From Chitinophaga eiseniae (GTDB taxonomy: Bacteria; Bacteroidota; Bacteroidia; Chitinophagales; Chitinophagaceae): a stretch of DNA of 64,000 nucleotides. A program made the position numbers and the translations under genes. This document shows, one piece after another, positions 17,893-27,911 of this stretch (its first letter is position 1; each line of letters begins with the position of its first letter). Location of the stretch: contig NZ_JABAHZ010000001.1 of assembly GCF_012641265.1 (NCBI RefSeq), positions 1,926,997 through 1,990,996 on the forward strand, written 5' to 3'. The notes beneath the pieces are model-generated. The model saw only the letters and a list, made by a program, of their open reading frames with translations. It did no database searches and was not told the DNA's origin.

Positions 17893-19875
17893 TTATTTTT
17901 CACTTTCAGAACTGATATACCCCTTTTTTATTCCGAGCTTTTTCATCTTTGATGTTAAGGTGGTAGGGGGCAGGTTCAGTATTTCCGCGGCGCCGCCACT
18001 CCCCCATATCCTGCCATTACATTTTTTCAGCACAGCAACGATATAGTCCCGCTCATTTTCGTGAATGGTCTTCATACGCTTTTCGTCTATCGCGGGCGCT
18101 TCCGGTATGCCCCGGTGTATTGGGAGAGAAACATCTTCAATAATTGGCCCTTTCTCTAATAATACCTGTCTTTCCACAAGGTTTTCCAGTTCACGGATAT
18201 TTCCCGGCCAGTCATACATCATCATTTTCTTCAATGCATCATCAGAAAAACCGCTGATCCTTTTGCCTGCCTTATGATTGTACCGGTTCATAAAATGATA
18301 GGCTAATGCAGGTATATCCTCTTTACGTTCCCTGAGTGCGGGAATGTGAATAGGAAAAACATTTAAGCGATAATAAAGGTCGAGGCGAAAGCGGCCTTCC
18401 GCCACCTCCTTTTCCAGGTTTTTATTCGTTGCGGCAATCACCCGCACATCAATTTTGATCACATCATTTCCTCCAACCCGTTCTATCTCTCTTTCCTGCA
18501 ATACACGCAGGAGCTTGACCTGTAACTCTACCGGCATTTCGCCTATCTCATCCAGGAAAATGGTTCCTTTGTTTGCCTTTTCAAACTTCCCGATCCGCTT
18601 TTCCAAAGCTCCTGTAAAAGCCCCTTTTTCATGCCCGAATAATTCTGATTCGATCAATGATGACGGTAATGTTGCACAATTTAGTTTTATGAAAGGACCA
18701 CTCTTCCTGTTTGAAGAAGCGTGAATGCAATCTGCAATTTTTTCCTTCCCCGTGCCGCTCTCCCCCAGTATCAATACGGAAGTATCCATCAGGGCGACCT
18801 CACCAACCATGTCGAGTGCGTTTAATAACAGGTGGCTTTTCCCGATGATACCTTCAAAAGCAACCGGCCGGCCCACGGCTGCATGGCCGGATAACGCCGG
18901 GGGCGCATGATGAACTGCGTTATGCGCTCTTCCCCCTTGCAGTATGTTTTCAAAACAAGTGGTTAACTGTAGCCGTACCACCTCAGATAGTGCTGTATGT
19001 TCTGCATTATAAGCGTCAGGCCTGCGGCTGTATAACCGGAAACTGAATGACCTGCCCCCAGGGGTATTTATCGGGATGCAGAGATAAGATCGCAAATGAA
19101 AACTGTTTGCCAATAATTTGTCCAGGGAAGTTTGCCCGCATATATTATCAAATACCTCATCATTATAAAATACCACGTTCGTTGCGCTCACATTATTTGA
19201 CTGCAGGTGGAGCAACTCTTCTCCGGTCTTTCGTGTAATCGTTGATAGCTCCGTGAACCCAATAGGTTGATATTGGTTAAATCCCACCCTTAAAAAAGAT
19301 ATACTGCTGACATCTGGCTGAAGCGTATGCTCAAATCCCAGTGCGGCGAAATCAAATGGAATGTGCGGCTGGATAGCGGTGATTATTTTCAGGAATTTGT
19401 GCTCCGATTCCAGGGGTTCAATAACAATATTGTTTAATGTTGTCTTTAACTGGGCCTCCTTCCTGTATTTGGCTTCCAGGCTGTGCTGGTGATGATACTT
19501 TGCGATTTCAAGTGTAACGAGTAAATCCCTTTCTCTAAAGGGCTTTACCAGGAAGCCATATGGCTGGGTTGCTTTTGCTTCATTTAAGACATCTTCGCTT
19601 GAATTAGCAGACAGGTAAATAAATGGAATGCCCTGCTCCTGCAGCTGCCAGGCAAGATCGATGCCCGTTTGCTTTCCCTTTAGGAATATATCAAGGAGAA
19701 CAAAATCCGGTCGTTGCTGTTGTATAAATAGCAATGCCTGGTTTACAGAACGGGCAATATCTATAACGCGGTAACCGGCGCGGGTTAGCATCAGCCGAAG
19801 ATAATCAGCTTCCACAAACTGGTCTTCCACTATCAGTATTTCTTCTTTCATCGGATTAAGTTGCTGTTTTTCCAT
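17893..19875 (-). CDS. Sigma-54-dependent response regulator (REC-GAF-like-AAA+-FIS)
   Basis: 660 residues. Receiver domain 1-130 with Asp62 in LLDIFLKGKQTG and Lys in LVKPF. A middle region (about 160-320) looks GAF-like. The AAA+ core has Walker A GESGTGKE, the sigma-54 contact loop GAFTGA, Walker B IFLDEIGEMP and RLDLYYRLNVFPIHIP. A FIS-type HTH is at the end (ILNLPPTTLTSKMKKLGIKK). The start is the ATG six bases after the histidine kinase stop codon, so the two form an operon. It should activate RpoN promoters once phosphorylated; targets are unknown. Confidence 0.93.
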   Translation of the reverse strand: MEKQQLNPMKEEILIVEDQFVEADYLRLMLTRAGYRVIDIARSVNQALLFIQQQRPDFVLLDIFLKGKQTGIDLAWQLQEQGIPFIYLSANSSEDVLNEAKATQPYGFLVKPFRERDLLVTLEIAKYHHQHSLEAKYRKEAQLKTTLNNIVIEPLESEHKFLKIITAIQPHIPFDFAALGFEHTLQPDVSSISFLRVGFNQYQPIGFTELSTITRKTGEELLHLQSNNVSATNVVFYNDEVFDNICGQTSLDKLLANSFHLRSYLCIPINTPGGRSFSFRLYSRRPDAYNAEHTALSEVVRLQLTTCFENILQGGRAHNAVHHAPPALSGHAAVGRPVAFEGIIGKSHLLLNALDMVGEVALMDTSVLILGESGTGKEKIADCIHASSNRKSGPFIKLNCATLPSSLIESELFGHEKGAFTGALEKRIGKFEKANKGTIFLDEIGEMPVELQVKLLRVLQEREIERVGGNDVIKIDVRVIAATNKNLEKEVAEGRFRLDLYYRLNVFPIHIPALRERKEDIPALAYHFMNRYNHKAGKRISGFSDDALKKMMMYDWPGNIRELENLVERQVLLEKGPIIEDVSLPIHRGIPEAPAIDEKRMKTIHENERDYIVAVLKKCNGRIWGSGGAAEILNLPPTTLTSKMKKLGIKKGYISSESEK

Positions 19876-19881
19876 GGTCGT

Positions 19882-22119
19882 CTAATTAGCCCTCTCCGGG
19901 TCATATATAAATCTAATCATAATCTCGGCGCCGCCATTGCTATTGATTGTTAACACGCCGTCGATATCTTCACTGAGACCTTTCATCAGTTTTAAACCTA
20001 ATGTCCCCAGCCTGCTGATATCAAAGGACGATGGCAGCCCCATACCATTGTCTCTGATGACCAGGAGCAGCTCATGGCCTGTTACTCTTTTAAAAAGGAT
20101 AGTAATTTCACCTTTGGTATTTTTCGGAAATGCATATTTGATAGCGTTGGTTATTGCTTCATTTAACAATAGCCCCATAGGAATACAGTAATTGAGATTT
20201 AGCTCGATTGGTTCTATTTGCAACTTAAACAATACCGACTGCCGGATATCGAAACTGTCCCTGAGATAATCCACCAGGTCGTGAATATAATGAGCCATGT
20301 TGATGGCAGACAGATTATCGGACTGGTACAGTTTATGATGAATAAGCGACATGGCCTGGATGCGGTGTTGGCTCTCCGTCATCGCTTTAATGGCTTCATT
20401 TGTTTCCAGGTATTCAGATTGGCTACCGAGCAGGCCCATGACCATTTGGAAATTGTTCTTTACCCTATGGTGAATTTCTCTGACCAACCATTCTTTCTCT
20501 TTCACCAAATGCTGGAGCGCATAATTATTCTCTTCGATCTCGTTTCGCTGCTCCTGGAGTTTTTTGTTGGTTCGCTGCTTTAACCGCGAATTATAAATAA
20601 GTAAACCTGAAATAATCACGAAAAGAATCGCCACACCAGTTAACCAATTGCGCGTTTGGTGGGCATATACGAGTGCTGTGTGCTGCAATTTGCTTTCCTT
20701 TTCAAGTAACCGGATATTCTGGTCTTTTTTTTCAGTTTGGTATTGTATCAGCAACTCTTCTATTTGTTGGTTCTTTGTCACGGTAAAAATGGAATCACTG
20801 AGGGCTTTGGATTTTTGCTGGTGCTGAATGGCTGCCGTAAAATTACCTTCTGCGGAATCCACCTTGAACAGCAGGAAATGGAGATCCATTTCTCTTGATG
20901 CTGTTGTATACTTGCTTAACGCTGCTGCTTTTTCCAGGTAAGGTTTTGCTTTCTTATAATACTGCCTGGTTGCAAAGAACTTCCCTATATCATAGTTGGC
21001 TATCATTAATATCTCACTATTTTTGTCGCCCTTATCATATTGCTTAAGCATGTCGAAAAAGTACATTTCAGCTTTATCATAATTATGCATGGCGTTATAG
21101 CAATGCGCAAGGCTTTGGCTGAGGCTCGCTTTTTCGTCGACATGTACGGGCGGATAGCTGCTGCTGAGCTTTCGCAGCAGATCAAAGGCTTGTTTGGTTT
21201 GATTTGCCTTGATCATTTGAAGTATGGTGAGATAGGCGGTCCAATAAGCAAAGCGATCTGTCGGGATGCCTGTTCTGACTTCCAGGCACTTTTTGTACCA
21301 GTATATGCTGGATTCCAGTTGATCCAGCTCCTGGTAAACAAGCCCTAACTCTCCATAACATATAATAAGGATGTCGCTGTCTCTATCGGGTTTTAAGCTG
21401 TTTACTGATTTGAAGGCATATTTCAATGCCTTGTTGAAATTGCCTTCATACCGGCTTGCTGTTGATAGCAGGCAATAAATCTCCGGTACCCGGTAGAAAT
21501 TATTTTTGATGGTATCCTTTAGAGCAAGGTGTAAATCATCCTCTGCTAAAAAAAATTTGTTATTTTGAATATAAAAATTGGCAAGCTCCAATTCTGCATC
21601 AATTATTTTTTTTGTTTTTCCGCATATCGTATAAAGTAAAAAAGCGCTTTTAAAATGCTGCTCCACTATATCGGGGAATACATCAAAATAAGAAAGGCAA
21701 CTCGCTTCGCTCATCCGTGTATCAGCTTCCTTTTCCTTATTCCCTGTTCTTTTATAGCTATTAATTACCTGGTCGAAAACTTTTATGCCGCTACGGAAAT
21801 CCTTGTTGCGTATATAGGCCATACCAAGAAGCGATAAGCCCTGGCGAGTGATTTCGTTATCTGCTACATTACTGGAGTCAACCAGGTACACTGATTTTCT
21901 CAGGAAAAAGAATGCACTGTCGATAACGTCATTTTTCCTGAATGCTTCAGCAACATAGGCCTCCCCTAATTGATTATAATAGCGCTGACGCATGCTGTCC
22001 GGCAATTCTCTTTTTATCTCTTTCAATAGTTGTGCTTTCGACAGGCTGGAGGTAACCTGCGCTGAACAAAGGTTCACAAAGGTAATGAGGGACCCTGCAA
22101 GTATTATTCGCAATAGCAT
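19882..22119 (-). CDS. TPR-containing sensor histidine kinase (HisKA_2 type)
   Basis: 745 residues from the ATG of MLLRIILAGSLI; a GTG nine codons upstream is also in frame. Signal peptide, then periplasmic TPR repeats (about 40-450), one membrane segment (WLTGVAILFVIISGLLIY), a coiled coil, and a kinase of the HisKA_2 class with the phospho-His in LVREIHHRVKNNFQMVMGLL and ATP-binding residues in NEAITNAIKYAFP and VIRDNGMGLP. Partner of the sigma-54 regulator encoded six bases downstream. The stimulus is unknown; adjacency to the Sus locus is suggestive only. Confidence 0.92.
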   Translation of the reverse strand: MLLRIILAGSLITFVNLCSAQVTSSLSKAQLLKEIKRELPDSMRQRYYNQLGEAYVAEAFRKNDVIDSAFFFLRKSVYLVDSSNVADNEITRQGLSLLGMAYIRNKDFRSGIKVFDQVINSYKRTGNKEKEADTRMSEASCLSYFDVFPDIVEQHFKSAFLLYTICGKTKKIIDAELELANFYIQNNKFFLAEDDLHLALKDTIKNNFYRVPEIYCLLSTASRYEGNFNKALKYAFKSVNSLKPDRDSDILIICYGELGLVYQELDQLESSIYWYKKCLEVRTGIPTDRFAYWTAYLTILQMIKANQTKQAFDLLRKLSSSYPPVHVDEKASLSQSLAHCYNAMHNYDKAEMYFFDMLKQYDKGDKNSEILMIANYDIGKFFATRQYYKKAKPYLEKAAALSKYTTASREMDLHFLLFKVDSAEGNFTAAIQHQQKSKALSDSIFTVTKNQQIEELLIQYQTEKKDQNIRLLEKESKLQHTALVYAHQTRNWLTGVAILFVIISGLLIYNSRLKQRTNKKLQEQRNEIEENNYALQHLVKEKEWLVREIHHRVKNNFQMVMGLLGSQSEYLETNEAIKAMTESQHRIQAMSLIHHKLYQSDNLSAINMAHYIHDLVDYLRDSFDIRQSVLFKLQIEPIELNLNYCIPMGLLLNEAITNAIKYAFPKNTKGEITILFKRVTGHELLLVIRDNGMGLPSSFDISRLGTLGLKLMKGLSEDIDGVLTINSNGGAEIMIRFIYDPERAN

Positions 22120-22375
22120 ATTTCTGGCTTTAACCGGGGCGATCACACAATTCCTCTTTCTATCTATAAATGTACGATGTATCAGGCATGTAGGTGTCTT
22201 TAAATTTTGTCCTGACCTGCTTCAAAAAAATGAATCACGATATTTCGTGGCCGCTCGTTGAAAATCACGGCATATCGTACAGATGACGCACTGAAAGACA
22301 TCCTAATCTATTGATTGCTAACCAAATGATTTATTGGCACCCGGTTAGACATGCTGAATGTAAATATTGAAAACC

Positions 22376-23164
22376 ATGATACCTCCTTCCAAAAGAACTA
22401 TTGTATTTCTTACGGGCGCATTTGTCCATCATAGTTGCTGGGACGACTGGCGCAGCTATTTTGAAAGTAAAGGCTATACAACGATGGCTCCACCCTGGCC
22501 GCATAAAAATGCCCCTGCTGAAGAACTTCGCAACAGTCACCCCAACAAGCAGATTGCCGCTAACCGATTACAGGACCTCACCAGGTACTATGATGAAAAA
22601 GTAAGAGCCCTTCCGGAAAAACCCATCCTGATCGGGCATTCCATCGGCGGGCTGATAGTTCAGCTATTATTGCAGCAGGGACTGGGCTATGCAGGGGTAG
22701 CCATTCATTCCGTACCTCCCCAGGGTATTATGACCTTTAAATGGTCATTCCTGAAAGCCGGCTGGGGGCCACTTGGCTTTTTCACCTCCGCGAAAAAATC
22801 ATTTATGATGTCGTTTGACCAATGGAAATATGCGTTCACCAATGGTATGAATGATGATGCACAGAAAGACGCTTATTACAAGCAGGCCATCCCCGAGTCA
22901 AAACTGATTGTGCGGGATACTATTACCAAAGCAGCGCGGGTAAATTTCAGGAACCCGCATGCGCCCCTGTTGCTTACCTCGGGCACCACCGACCATACCA
23001 TACCCGCTTCCCTGAATTACGCCAATTATAAAAAATACCGGAAAAGCAATTCAGTAACGGATTATAAAGCATTTGAAGGAAGAAATCATTTTGTACTGGG
23101 GCAACCCACCTGGAAAGAGGATGCTGATTTTATCCTGGATTGGCTGAACAGGCAAGGCGCCTGA
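22376..23164 (+). CDS. Alpha/beta hydrolase (Ser nucleophile)
   Basis: 262 residues starting at the ATG at 22376 (an in-frame TTG lies 9 bases earlier). Nucleophile elbow GHSIGG with Ser89; acid in SGTTDHTIP and His in EGRNHFVLGQP. No signal peptide, so cytoplasmic. The N-terminal strand FLTGAFVHHSCW carries the oxyanion region. It belongs to the EstA/lysophospholipase-like hydrolases; the substrate is not evident. First of three co-directional genes up to 24720. Confidence 0.85.
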   Translation: MIPPSKRTIVFLTGAFVHHSCWDDWRSYFESKGYTTMAPPWPHKNAPAEELRNSHPNKQIAANRLQDLTRYYDEKVRALPEKPILIGHSIGGLIVQLLLQQGLGYAGVAIHSVPPQGIMTFKWSFLKAGWGPLGFFTSAKKSFMMSFDQWKYAFTNGMNDDAQKDAYYKQAIPESKLIVRDTITKAARVNFRNPHAPLLLTSGTTDHTIPASLNYANYKKYRKSNSVTDYKAFEGRNHFVLGQPTWKEDADFILDWLNRQGA

Positions 23165-23226
23165 CTCCAGTCGACTGCTGTTATCTATTCATCATTAACT
23201 CATCATCACCACTAAAATCCTCGACT

Positions 23227-24192
23227 ATGATAAAAAGCATATTTGCGGTTGCTATTATTGCCCTGACAATGGCTTGTAATCAGCCAGCAGAAAAAAAGCA
23301 ATCCGCAGAAGGCAACGGCGTCGTTGCAGTACAAGCCGCAGCACCGGCGGCTCCCCCGGCAGGTTTTAAGCATGCGTATGCACTGGTAAATGGTGTAAAC
23401 ATCCACTACGTCATCGGCGGCCAGGGTGAGCCCCTGCTACTTGTTCATGGGTTTGGCCAGAACTGGTACATGTGGAACCGGCTGTTGCCCGAGCTTTCCA
23501 AACATTTTACGGTGATCGCTCCTGATCTGCGGGGTGTTGGCGAAAGCGATAAACCCGCCGCAGGATATGACAAAAAAACGATGGCTGCCGATATGCATGC
23601 CCTCATGAATAAACTAGGCTACAACGCTATTGATCTTGCCGGGCATGACATCGGGCTGATGGTGGCATACGCCTACGCGGCACAATTTGGCGGCGAAGTA
23701 AAAAAGCTTGCGTTACTGGATGCACTCTTACCTGGCGTAGAGCCGGTATGGAGCCAGGTAAAAGGCTCGGCGTGGTGGTTTGGCTTCTTTGCATGGCCGG
23801 CGTCGGGAGAGTTGGTGGCAGGAAAAGAACAATTATTCATGACCAATTTCTGGCCGGTAGTGGGCTATGTAAAAGATCCTTTTACGAAGGAGGAAGTGAC
23901 GGAGTTTGTGCGGGCCTATTCAGTAAAAGGTGCTATGACGGGGGCTTTCCACTGGTTTGACGCATTTAATCAGGATGCGGCAGACAATGTTCAGTTCATG
24001 AAACATAAATTGACGATGCCCTTACTCGCCATGGGTGGAGAACATTTTGGAGCGGCCTTCCTCGTTGAGCACTGCAAGCTCGTAGCGGAAAATGTAACAG
24101 GTTCCAATATTAAAGGCTCCGGGCACTGGCTCGTACAAGAGAATACCGCGCAGGTACAAAAAGACCTGCTGACCTTTTTCCTGGGTAAATAA
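23227..24192 (+). CDS. Epoxide hydrolase-like alpha/beta hydrolase, lipoprotein
   Basis: 321 residues from the ATG at 23227; the lipoprotein signal ends ALTMAC with lipid Cys17. The nucleophile elbow is GHDIG with Asp141 instead of Ser, as in soluble epoxide hydrolases and haloalkane dehalogenases. HGFGQNWYMW supplies the oxyanion region, and the His is in GSGHWLVQE near the end. The cap region is Trp-rich. It should hydrolyse an epoxide or related ester at the membrane face, though the substrate is unknown. An in-frame extension back to 23140 overlaps the previous gene and lacks a signal peptide, so it was rejected. Confidence 0.85.
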   Translation: MIKSIFAVAIIALTMACNQPAEKKQSAEGNGVVAVQAAAPAAPPAGFKHAYALVNGVNIHYVIGGQGEPLLLVHGFGQNWYMWNRLLPELSKHFTVIAPDLRGVGESDKPAAGYDKKTMAADMHALMNKLGYNAIDLAGHDIGLMVAYAYAAQFGGEVKKLALLDALLPGVEPVWSQVKGSAWWFGFFAWPASGELVAGKEQLFMTNFWPVVGYVKDPFTKEEVTEFVRAYSVKGAMTGAFHWFDAFNQDAADNVQFMKHKLTMPLLAMGGEHFGAAFLVEHCKLVAENVTGSNIKGSGHWLVQENTAQVQKDLLTFFLGK

Positions 24193-24225
24193 CCATTTTT
24201 CTCTCATCATTTAAAATAAACGTTT

Positions 24226-24720
24226 ATGTTAAGCATACGTACTTTTCTTCTGCCGGTTCTTTTATTCAGCGTGGGTGCTGTCCAGGCCCAGGTTTCCGGT
24301 AACGGCCAGTTTCGCCTGAACCTGACGGAAATCAAGGCGCTCAAAAGTAGTAGTGGGGCCAATGCTCCCGGCTCATCGAATTATTCTGCCGTTAAGGAAA
24401 TTGTTGTCATGGGCGACCCTTCCAAACAAGGTATCTACACCATCCTGCTTAAGATAGCACCAAATACAAAGATTGCTGCCCACCTGCATCCTGATCAACG
24501 GGCGGCCACTGTATTGTCCGGTACCTGGTACTTTGGCTATGGCGATAAATTTGATAAAACACAACTCAAAGCATTACCCGCGGGGAGTATCTATTCAGAG
24601 GTGGCGGGACAAAACCATTTTGCGATGACCGGAAAAGAACCGGTTATTGTCGAAATTACTGGCTTCGGCCCATCCGGAGTAACCTATGTGAATGTACAGG
24701 ACGATCCCTCCCATAAGTAA
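24226..24720 (+). CDS. Exported cupin-domain protein
   Basis: 164 residues with a signal peptide (about 1-22, ending VQAQ). The cupin motif is visible as KIAAHLHPDQRAATVLSGTW with metal-type His residues, followed by GSIYSEVAGQNHFAMTG. Single-domain cupins of this kind bind a metal and may be enzymes or binding proteins. It lies 33 bases after the epoxide hydrolase-like gene, so probably the same operon. No specific reaction can be named. Confidence 0.82.
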   Translation: MLSIRTFLLPVLLFSVGAVQAQVSGNGQFRLNLTEIKALKSSSGANAPGSSNYSAVKEIVVMGDPSKQGIYTILLKIAPNTKIAAHLHPDQRAATVLSGTWYFGYGDKFDKTQLKALPAGSIYSEVAGQNHFAMTGKEPVIVEITGFGPSGVTYVNVQDDPSHK

Positions 24721-24794
24721 TAACATCTCTTATTTAAGGAAATATGCCAGCGAGAAATAACTGGCTGGCGTATTTCCAGCTGATCATTTTGAGA

Positions 24795-24830
24795 CATCGC
24801 AGTGGCTGCATGTCTGCAGCTGCTGCGATG
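24795..24830. terminator. Hairpin downstream of the cupin gene
   Basis: CATCGCAGTGGCTGCA pairs with TGCAGCTGCTGCGATG (two G-T wobbles) around a TGTC loop, a 16-bp stem. It is followed by CCTGTTTGTG rather than a clean T run. Probably ends or stabilises the hydrolase-cupin transcript. Confidence 0.5.
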
Positions 24831-25147
24831 CCTGTTTGTGGCATTGCAGCAGATTATGCCTGATTCAGAAAAACGCATCCCACATTTTGTAAGTTCATTT
24901 TCGAAAATCATATTATGTTTTTATATAATTATTCAAATTATGAAAATATGAATTCATTCAATTATCGCTTCAATTATACAGTAAATCCTTATAAACAATT
25001 TTATATCAATATATTAATATAAAAACAAACCACAAGCACATTTATATTATATATAAATATATATATCAATAAAATCAACTAATGGCAAGAATTTAGATCA
25101 TTTTCATAAAAATTTTATGAATTAAGTAAATTAATCTTCTACTTTTA

Positions 25148-25190
25148 TACTTAAGTACACTGATCGATCAACCAAAAAAGTACTTAAGTA
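25148..25190. promoter_or_regulatory. Operator-like palindromes upstream of the porin-urt operon
   Basis: The perfect palindrome TACTTAAGTA occurs twice (25148-25157 and 25181-25190), with centres 33 bp apart, about three helical turns. Between them lies another perfect palindrome, TGATCGATCA (25161-25170). All sit 29-70 bases before the start codon of the porin gene, at the end of a roughly 300-base very AT-rich leader. The arrangement suggests cooperative binding of a dimeric regulator, plausibly one responding to nitrogen, but the protein is unknown. Confidence 0.45.
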
Positions 25191-25218
25191 GATTGTTCAA
25201 TTATTAATTACTTCTTTT

Positions 25219-26508
25219 ATGAAATTTTCAGCCACATTTATCTTCCTGTTTGCCACTGCTCCCTTTATTGTGAAAGCCGAGAACAACGATCCCCCCAGAA
25301 AGAAAAAGAGAGGCAGTTACTTAATTGAATTACCGGCATCCTTAAATACCAGCACCGATAGTACCAGGAATATTACCCTTTTCCAGTCATCAGAGCTCCC
25401 CTTTAAGCCATCTATCCAGGTAGGCGCCATTGTACATATGTTTGCTTCCGGGGAGCAAACAGGATTTGGTACCCCCAGTGACGACAAAACCGCGAAAGAC
25501 TGGAACAAGGGCTTTTCTGTTTATCGCGCCAGGGTGTTGGTTGGCGGGCAACTCACTAAAAAAGCCAGCTTTTTCATGGAAACAGAGATACCCTCGCCCA
25601 TTGGTATCCAATCCAACGGAGAAAAGAATGTAAAAGTTTCTCCCATCATCCTCGATGCGCAGCTCGAATACACCTTTAACCCGGCATTCCAGCTTATAGC
25701 AGGCATGCAGCTGGTATCCAATAACCGTAATGGGCTACAGGGCGCTGCCGGGTTAATGGCCAACGATTTTACCTTCTTCCAGTATCCGTATAACCTGTTT
25801 GCGAATAGTCCGCTGCAGGGCAACTTCGGACGTGATCTCGGTATCAATGCCCGCGGGTTTCTCGCAAACGACAAACTGGAATACCGTCTCGGTGTATTCA
25901 CTGGTCGCAACGTGGACGGCGGCGCCCCCCTTCGTACCGTAGGACGCGTTGCCTATAACTTCCTGGACGCTGAAAAAGATTACTATTACGCCGGCACCAA
26001 ACTGGGAAATGGCAAAACGCTGACCTGGGCAGCCGGTGTGGACGCGCAAGCGAATTACTACAACCTCAGCACCGATGTATTCTTTGACCACCCACTCGGC
26101 AATGCAGGCTCTATTACACTCAATGCTGCTTACCAGTACATGACCGGCGGTACACAAACAGACTCCAAATACTCCTTCGCCACGCTCATTCCCAAACAAA
26201 CGGTCCAATTCCTGGAACTCGGCTATTATTTCAAAAAATCGAAACTACAGCCGTGGATACGCTACGAAAACCAGGATGTTAACGCGGATGCCGCCCAAAC
26301 CGGCGCCGTTAAACCGGCGAACTTCGACAAACTCAAGTCCAGCACAGTAATGGGTGGCGGGCTCAATTACTTTTTCAACGGCACCGGCACTAACTTACGC
26401 CTCTCCTATACCGCCCGTACCTACCATGTAGCCACTGCTATACCAGACGACTATACGAAAAAGACATTCGGGCAAGTATGGCTTCAGGCTCAATTTTTCA
26501 TTTTCTGA
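25219..26508 (+). CDS. Outer membrane porin (phosphate-selective porin O/P-like)
   Basis: 429 residues, signal peptide about 1-20. The body alternates amphipathic strands and ends in an aromatic beta-strand (FGQVWLQAQFFIF), the outer membrane insertion signal. Segments such as FSVYRARVLVGGQLTKKASFFMETE and LEYTFNPAFQLIAGMQL resemble OprO/OprP-type porins. It is the first gene before urtA (43-base gap), so it probably lets urea or another nitrogen compound cross the outer membrane. Confidence 0.82.
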   Translation: MKFSATFIFLFATAPFIVKAENNDPPRKKKRGSYLIELPASLNTSTDSTRNITLFQSSELPFKPSIQVGAIVHMFASGEQTGFGTPSDDKTAKDWNKGFSVYRARVLVGGQLTKKASFFMETEIPSPIGIQSNGEKNVKVSPIILDAQLEYTFNPAFQLIAGMQLVSNNRNGLQGAAGLMANDFTFFQYPYNLFANSPLQGNFGRDLGINARGFLANDKLEYRLGVFTGRNVDGGAPLRTVGRVAYNFLDAEKDYYYAGTKLGNGKTLTWAAGVDAQANYYNLSTDVFFDHPLGNAGSITLNAAYQYMTGGTQTDSKYSFATLIPKQTVQFLELGYYFKKSKLQPWIRYENQDVNADAAQTGAVKPANFDKLKSSTVMGGGLNYFFNGTGTNLRLSYTARTYHVATAIPDDYTKKTFGQVWLQAQFFIF

Positions 26509-26550
26509 TTATCAAACATTCCATCATCTCTCCATAAAATATAAGTCAAC

Positions 26551-27858
26551 ATGAGAAACGCTTTCCTGCATCAACTATCAATCCTCCTGCTGGGCGCTAC
26601 CGCACTCTTTTCTTCCTGTAACAGCGGCGCCGGAAAAACCGGTGGCAGCGACTCCTCCGCCACAAAAGGAACGGTGAAAATAGGCGTACTCCACTCCCTC
26701 AGCGGCACGATGGCTATATCTGAAGTTTCCTTAAAAGACGCCGTACAGATGGCCGTAGATGAAATCAATGCCAAAGGTGGTGTACTCGGTAAACAAATAG
26801 AACCAGTCATCGTAGATCCGGCATCAGATTGGGACCTGTTCGCCGAAAAAGCGAAAGAACTGCTGATCGATAAAAAGGTATCTGCCGTATTTGGCTGCTG
26901 GACTTCCGTATCCCGTAAATCGGTTCTCCCGGTTTTTGAGCAGAACAATGGCCTGCTCTTCTACCCGGTGCAATACGAAGGAGAAGAATGCTCCAATAGC
27001 GTTATCTACACCGGTGCCACTCCCAATCAGCAACTGATTCCCGCTGCCGAATATCTCATGAGTGAAAAAGGCGGAGGCTACAAAAAGTTCTACCTGCTGG
27101 GTACAGACTATGTATTTCCACGCACCGCCAATAAAATACTCAAAGCCTACCTCCTCTCTAAAGGCATTCCCAAAGAAAACATCATTGAAGAATATACGCC
27201 GTTCCATCACCAGGATTACCAAACCATTATCTCTAAAGTAAAACGCTTTGCTGCAGATGGTAAAGCCTGCATACTCTCCACCATCAATGGCGATTCCAAT
27301 GTGCCTTTTTATAAGGAGTTTGCTAACCAGGGCCTCTCTTCAGCCACCTGTCCGATCATGGCATTTTCCGTGGCGGAAGATGAACTCAGATCGATGGATA
27401 CCGAATTCCTGGTAGGCCATCTCGCTGCATGGAACTACTTCCAGTCAAACGACCTGCCGGAGAATAAAAAATTTGTGGCCGATTTCAAAGCCTTCTGCGC
27501 GAAAAAAGGTTTACCCGGCGGCGACAAAAGAGTAACTGACGACCCTATCTGCTGGGCTTACACCGGCGTATACCTGTGGGCAAAAGCCGCTGAAAAAGCA
27601 GGTTCCTTCGATGTTTCAAAAGTACGTAACGCATTATACAGCCTGGGTTTCGATTCACCTGACGGCCCCGTAAAAATGGACCCACGCAATCATCACCTGG
27701 CAAAACCGGTAGTGATCGGCGAGATCAAACCCGACGGACAATTTGATATCATCTGGAAATCCGGAGGACTGGTAGACCCACAGCCATGGTCGCCACTCAC
27801 CTCTCCCGATAAAGATTGTGACTGGGTTAACCACAACGGCACCTACGCTAAAAAATAA
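26551..27858 (+). CDS. urtA: Urea ABC transporter, substrate-binding lipoprotein
   Basis: 435 residues; lipoprotein signal ends LFSSCN. Periplasmic binding protein of the Leu/Ile/Val class (type I fold): [27 protein letters not shown], then [19 protein letters not shown] and [17 protein letters not shown], all characteristic of UrtA. It captures urea for the UrtBCDE transporter encoded directly downstream. The anchored form fits a Gram-negative inner-membrane or periplasm-facing lipoprotein. Confidence 0.93.
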   Translation: MRNAFLHQLSILLLGATALFSSCNSGAGKTGGSDSSATKGTVKIGVLHSLSGTMAISEVSLKDAVQMAVDEINAKGGVLGKQIEPVIVDPASDWDLFAEKAKELLIDKKVSAVFGCWTSVSRKSVLPVFEQNNGLLFYPVQYEGEECSNSVIYTGATPNQQLIPAAEYLMSEKGGGYKKFYLLGTDYVFPRTANKILKAYLLSKGIPKENIIEEYTPFHHQDYQTIISKVKRFAADGKACILSTINGDSNVPFYKEFANQGLSSATCPIMAFSVAEDELRSMDTEFLVGHLAAWNYFQSNDLPENKKFVADFKAFCAKKGLPGGDKRVTDDPICWAYTGVYLWAKAAEKAGSFDVSKVRNALYSLGFDSPDGPVKMDPRNHHLAKPVVIGEIKPDGQFDIIWKSGGLVDPQPWSPLTSPDKDCDWVNHNGTYAKK

Positions 27859-27911
27859 ACGGGCTTTATTCATTAAAGACAGGCTATTTCCAACTTATCA
27901 AAAATGATGCG

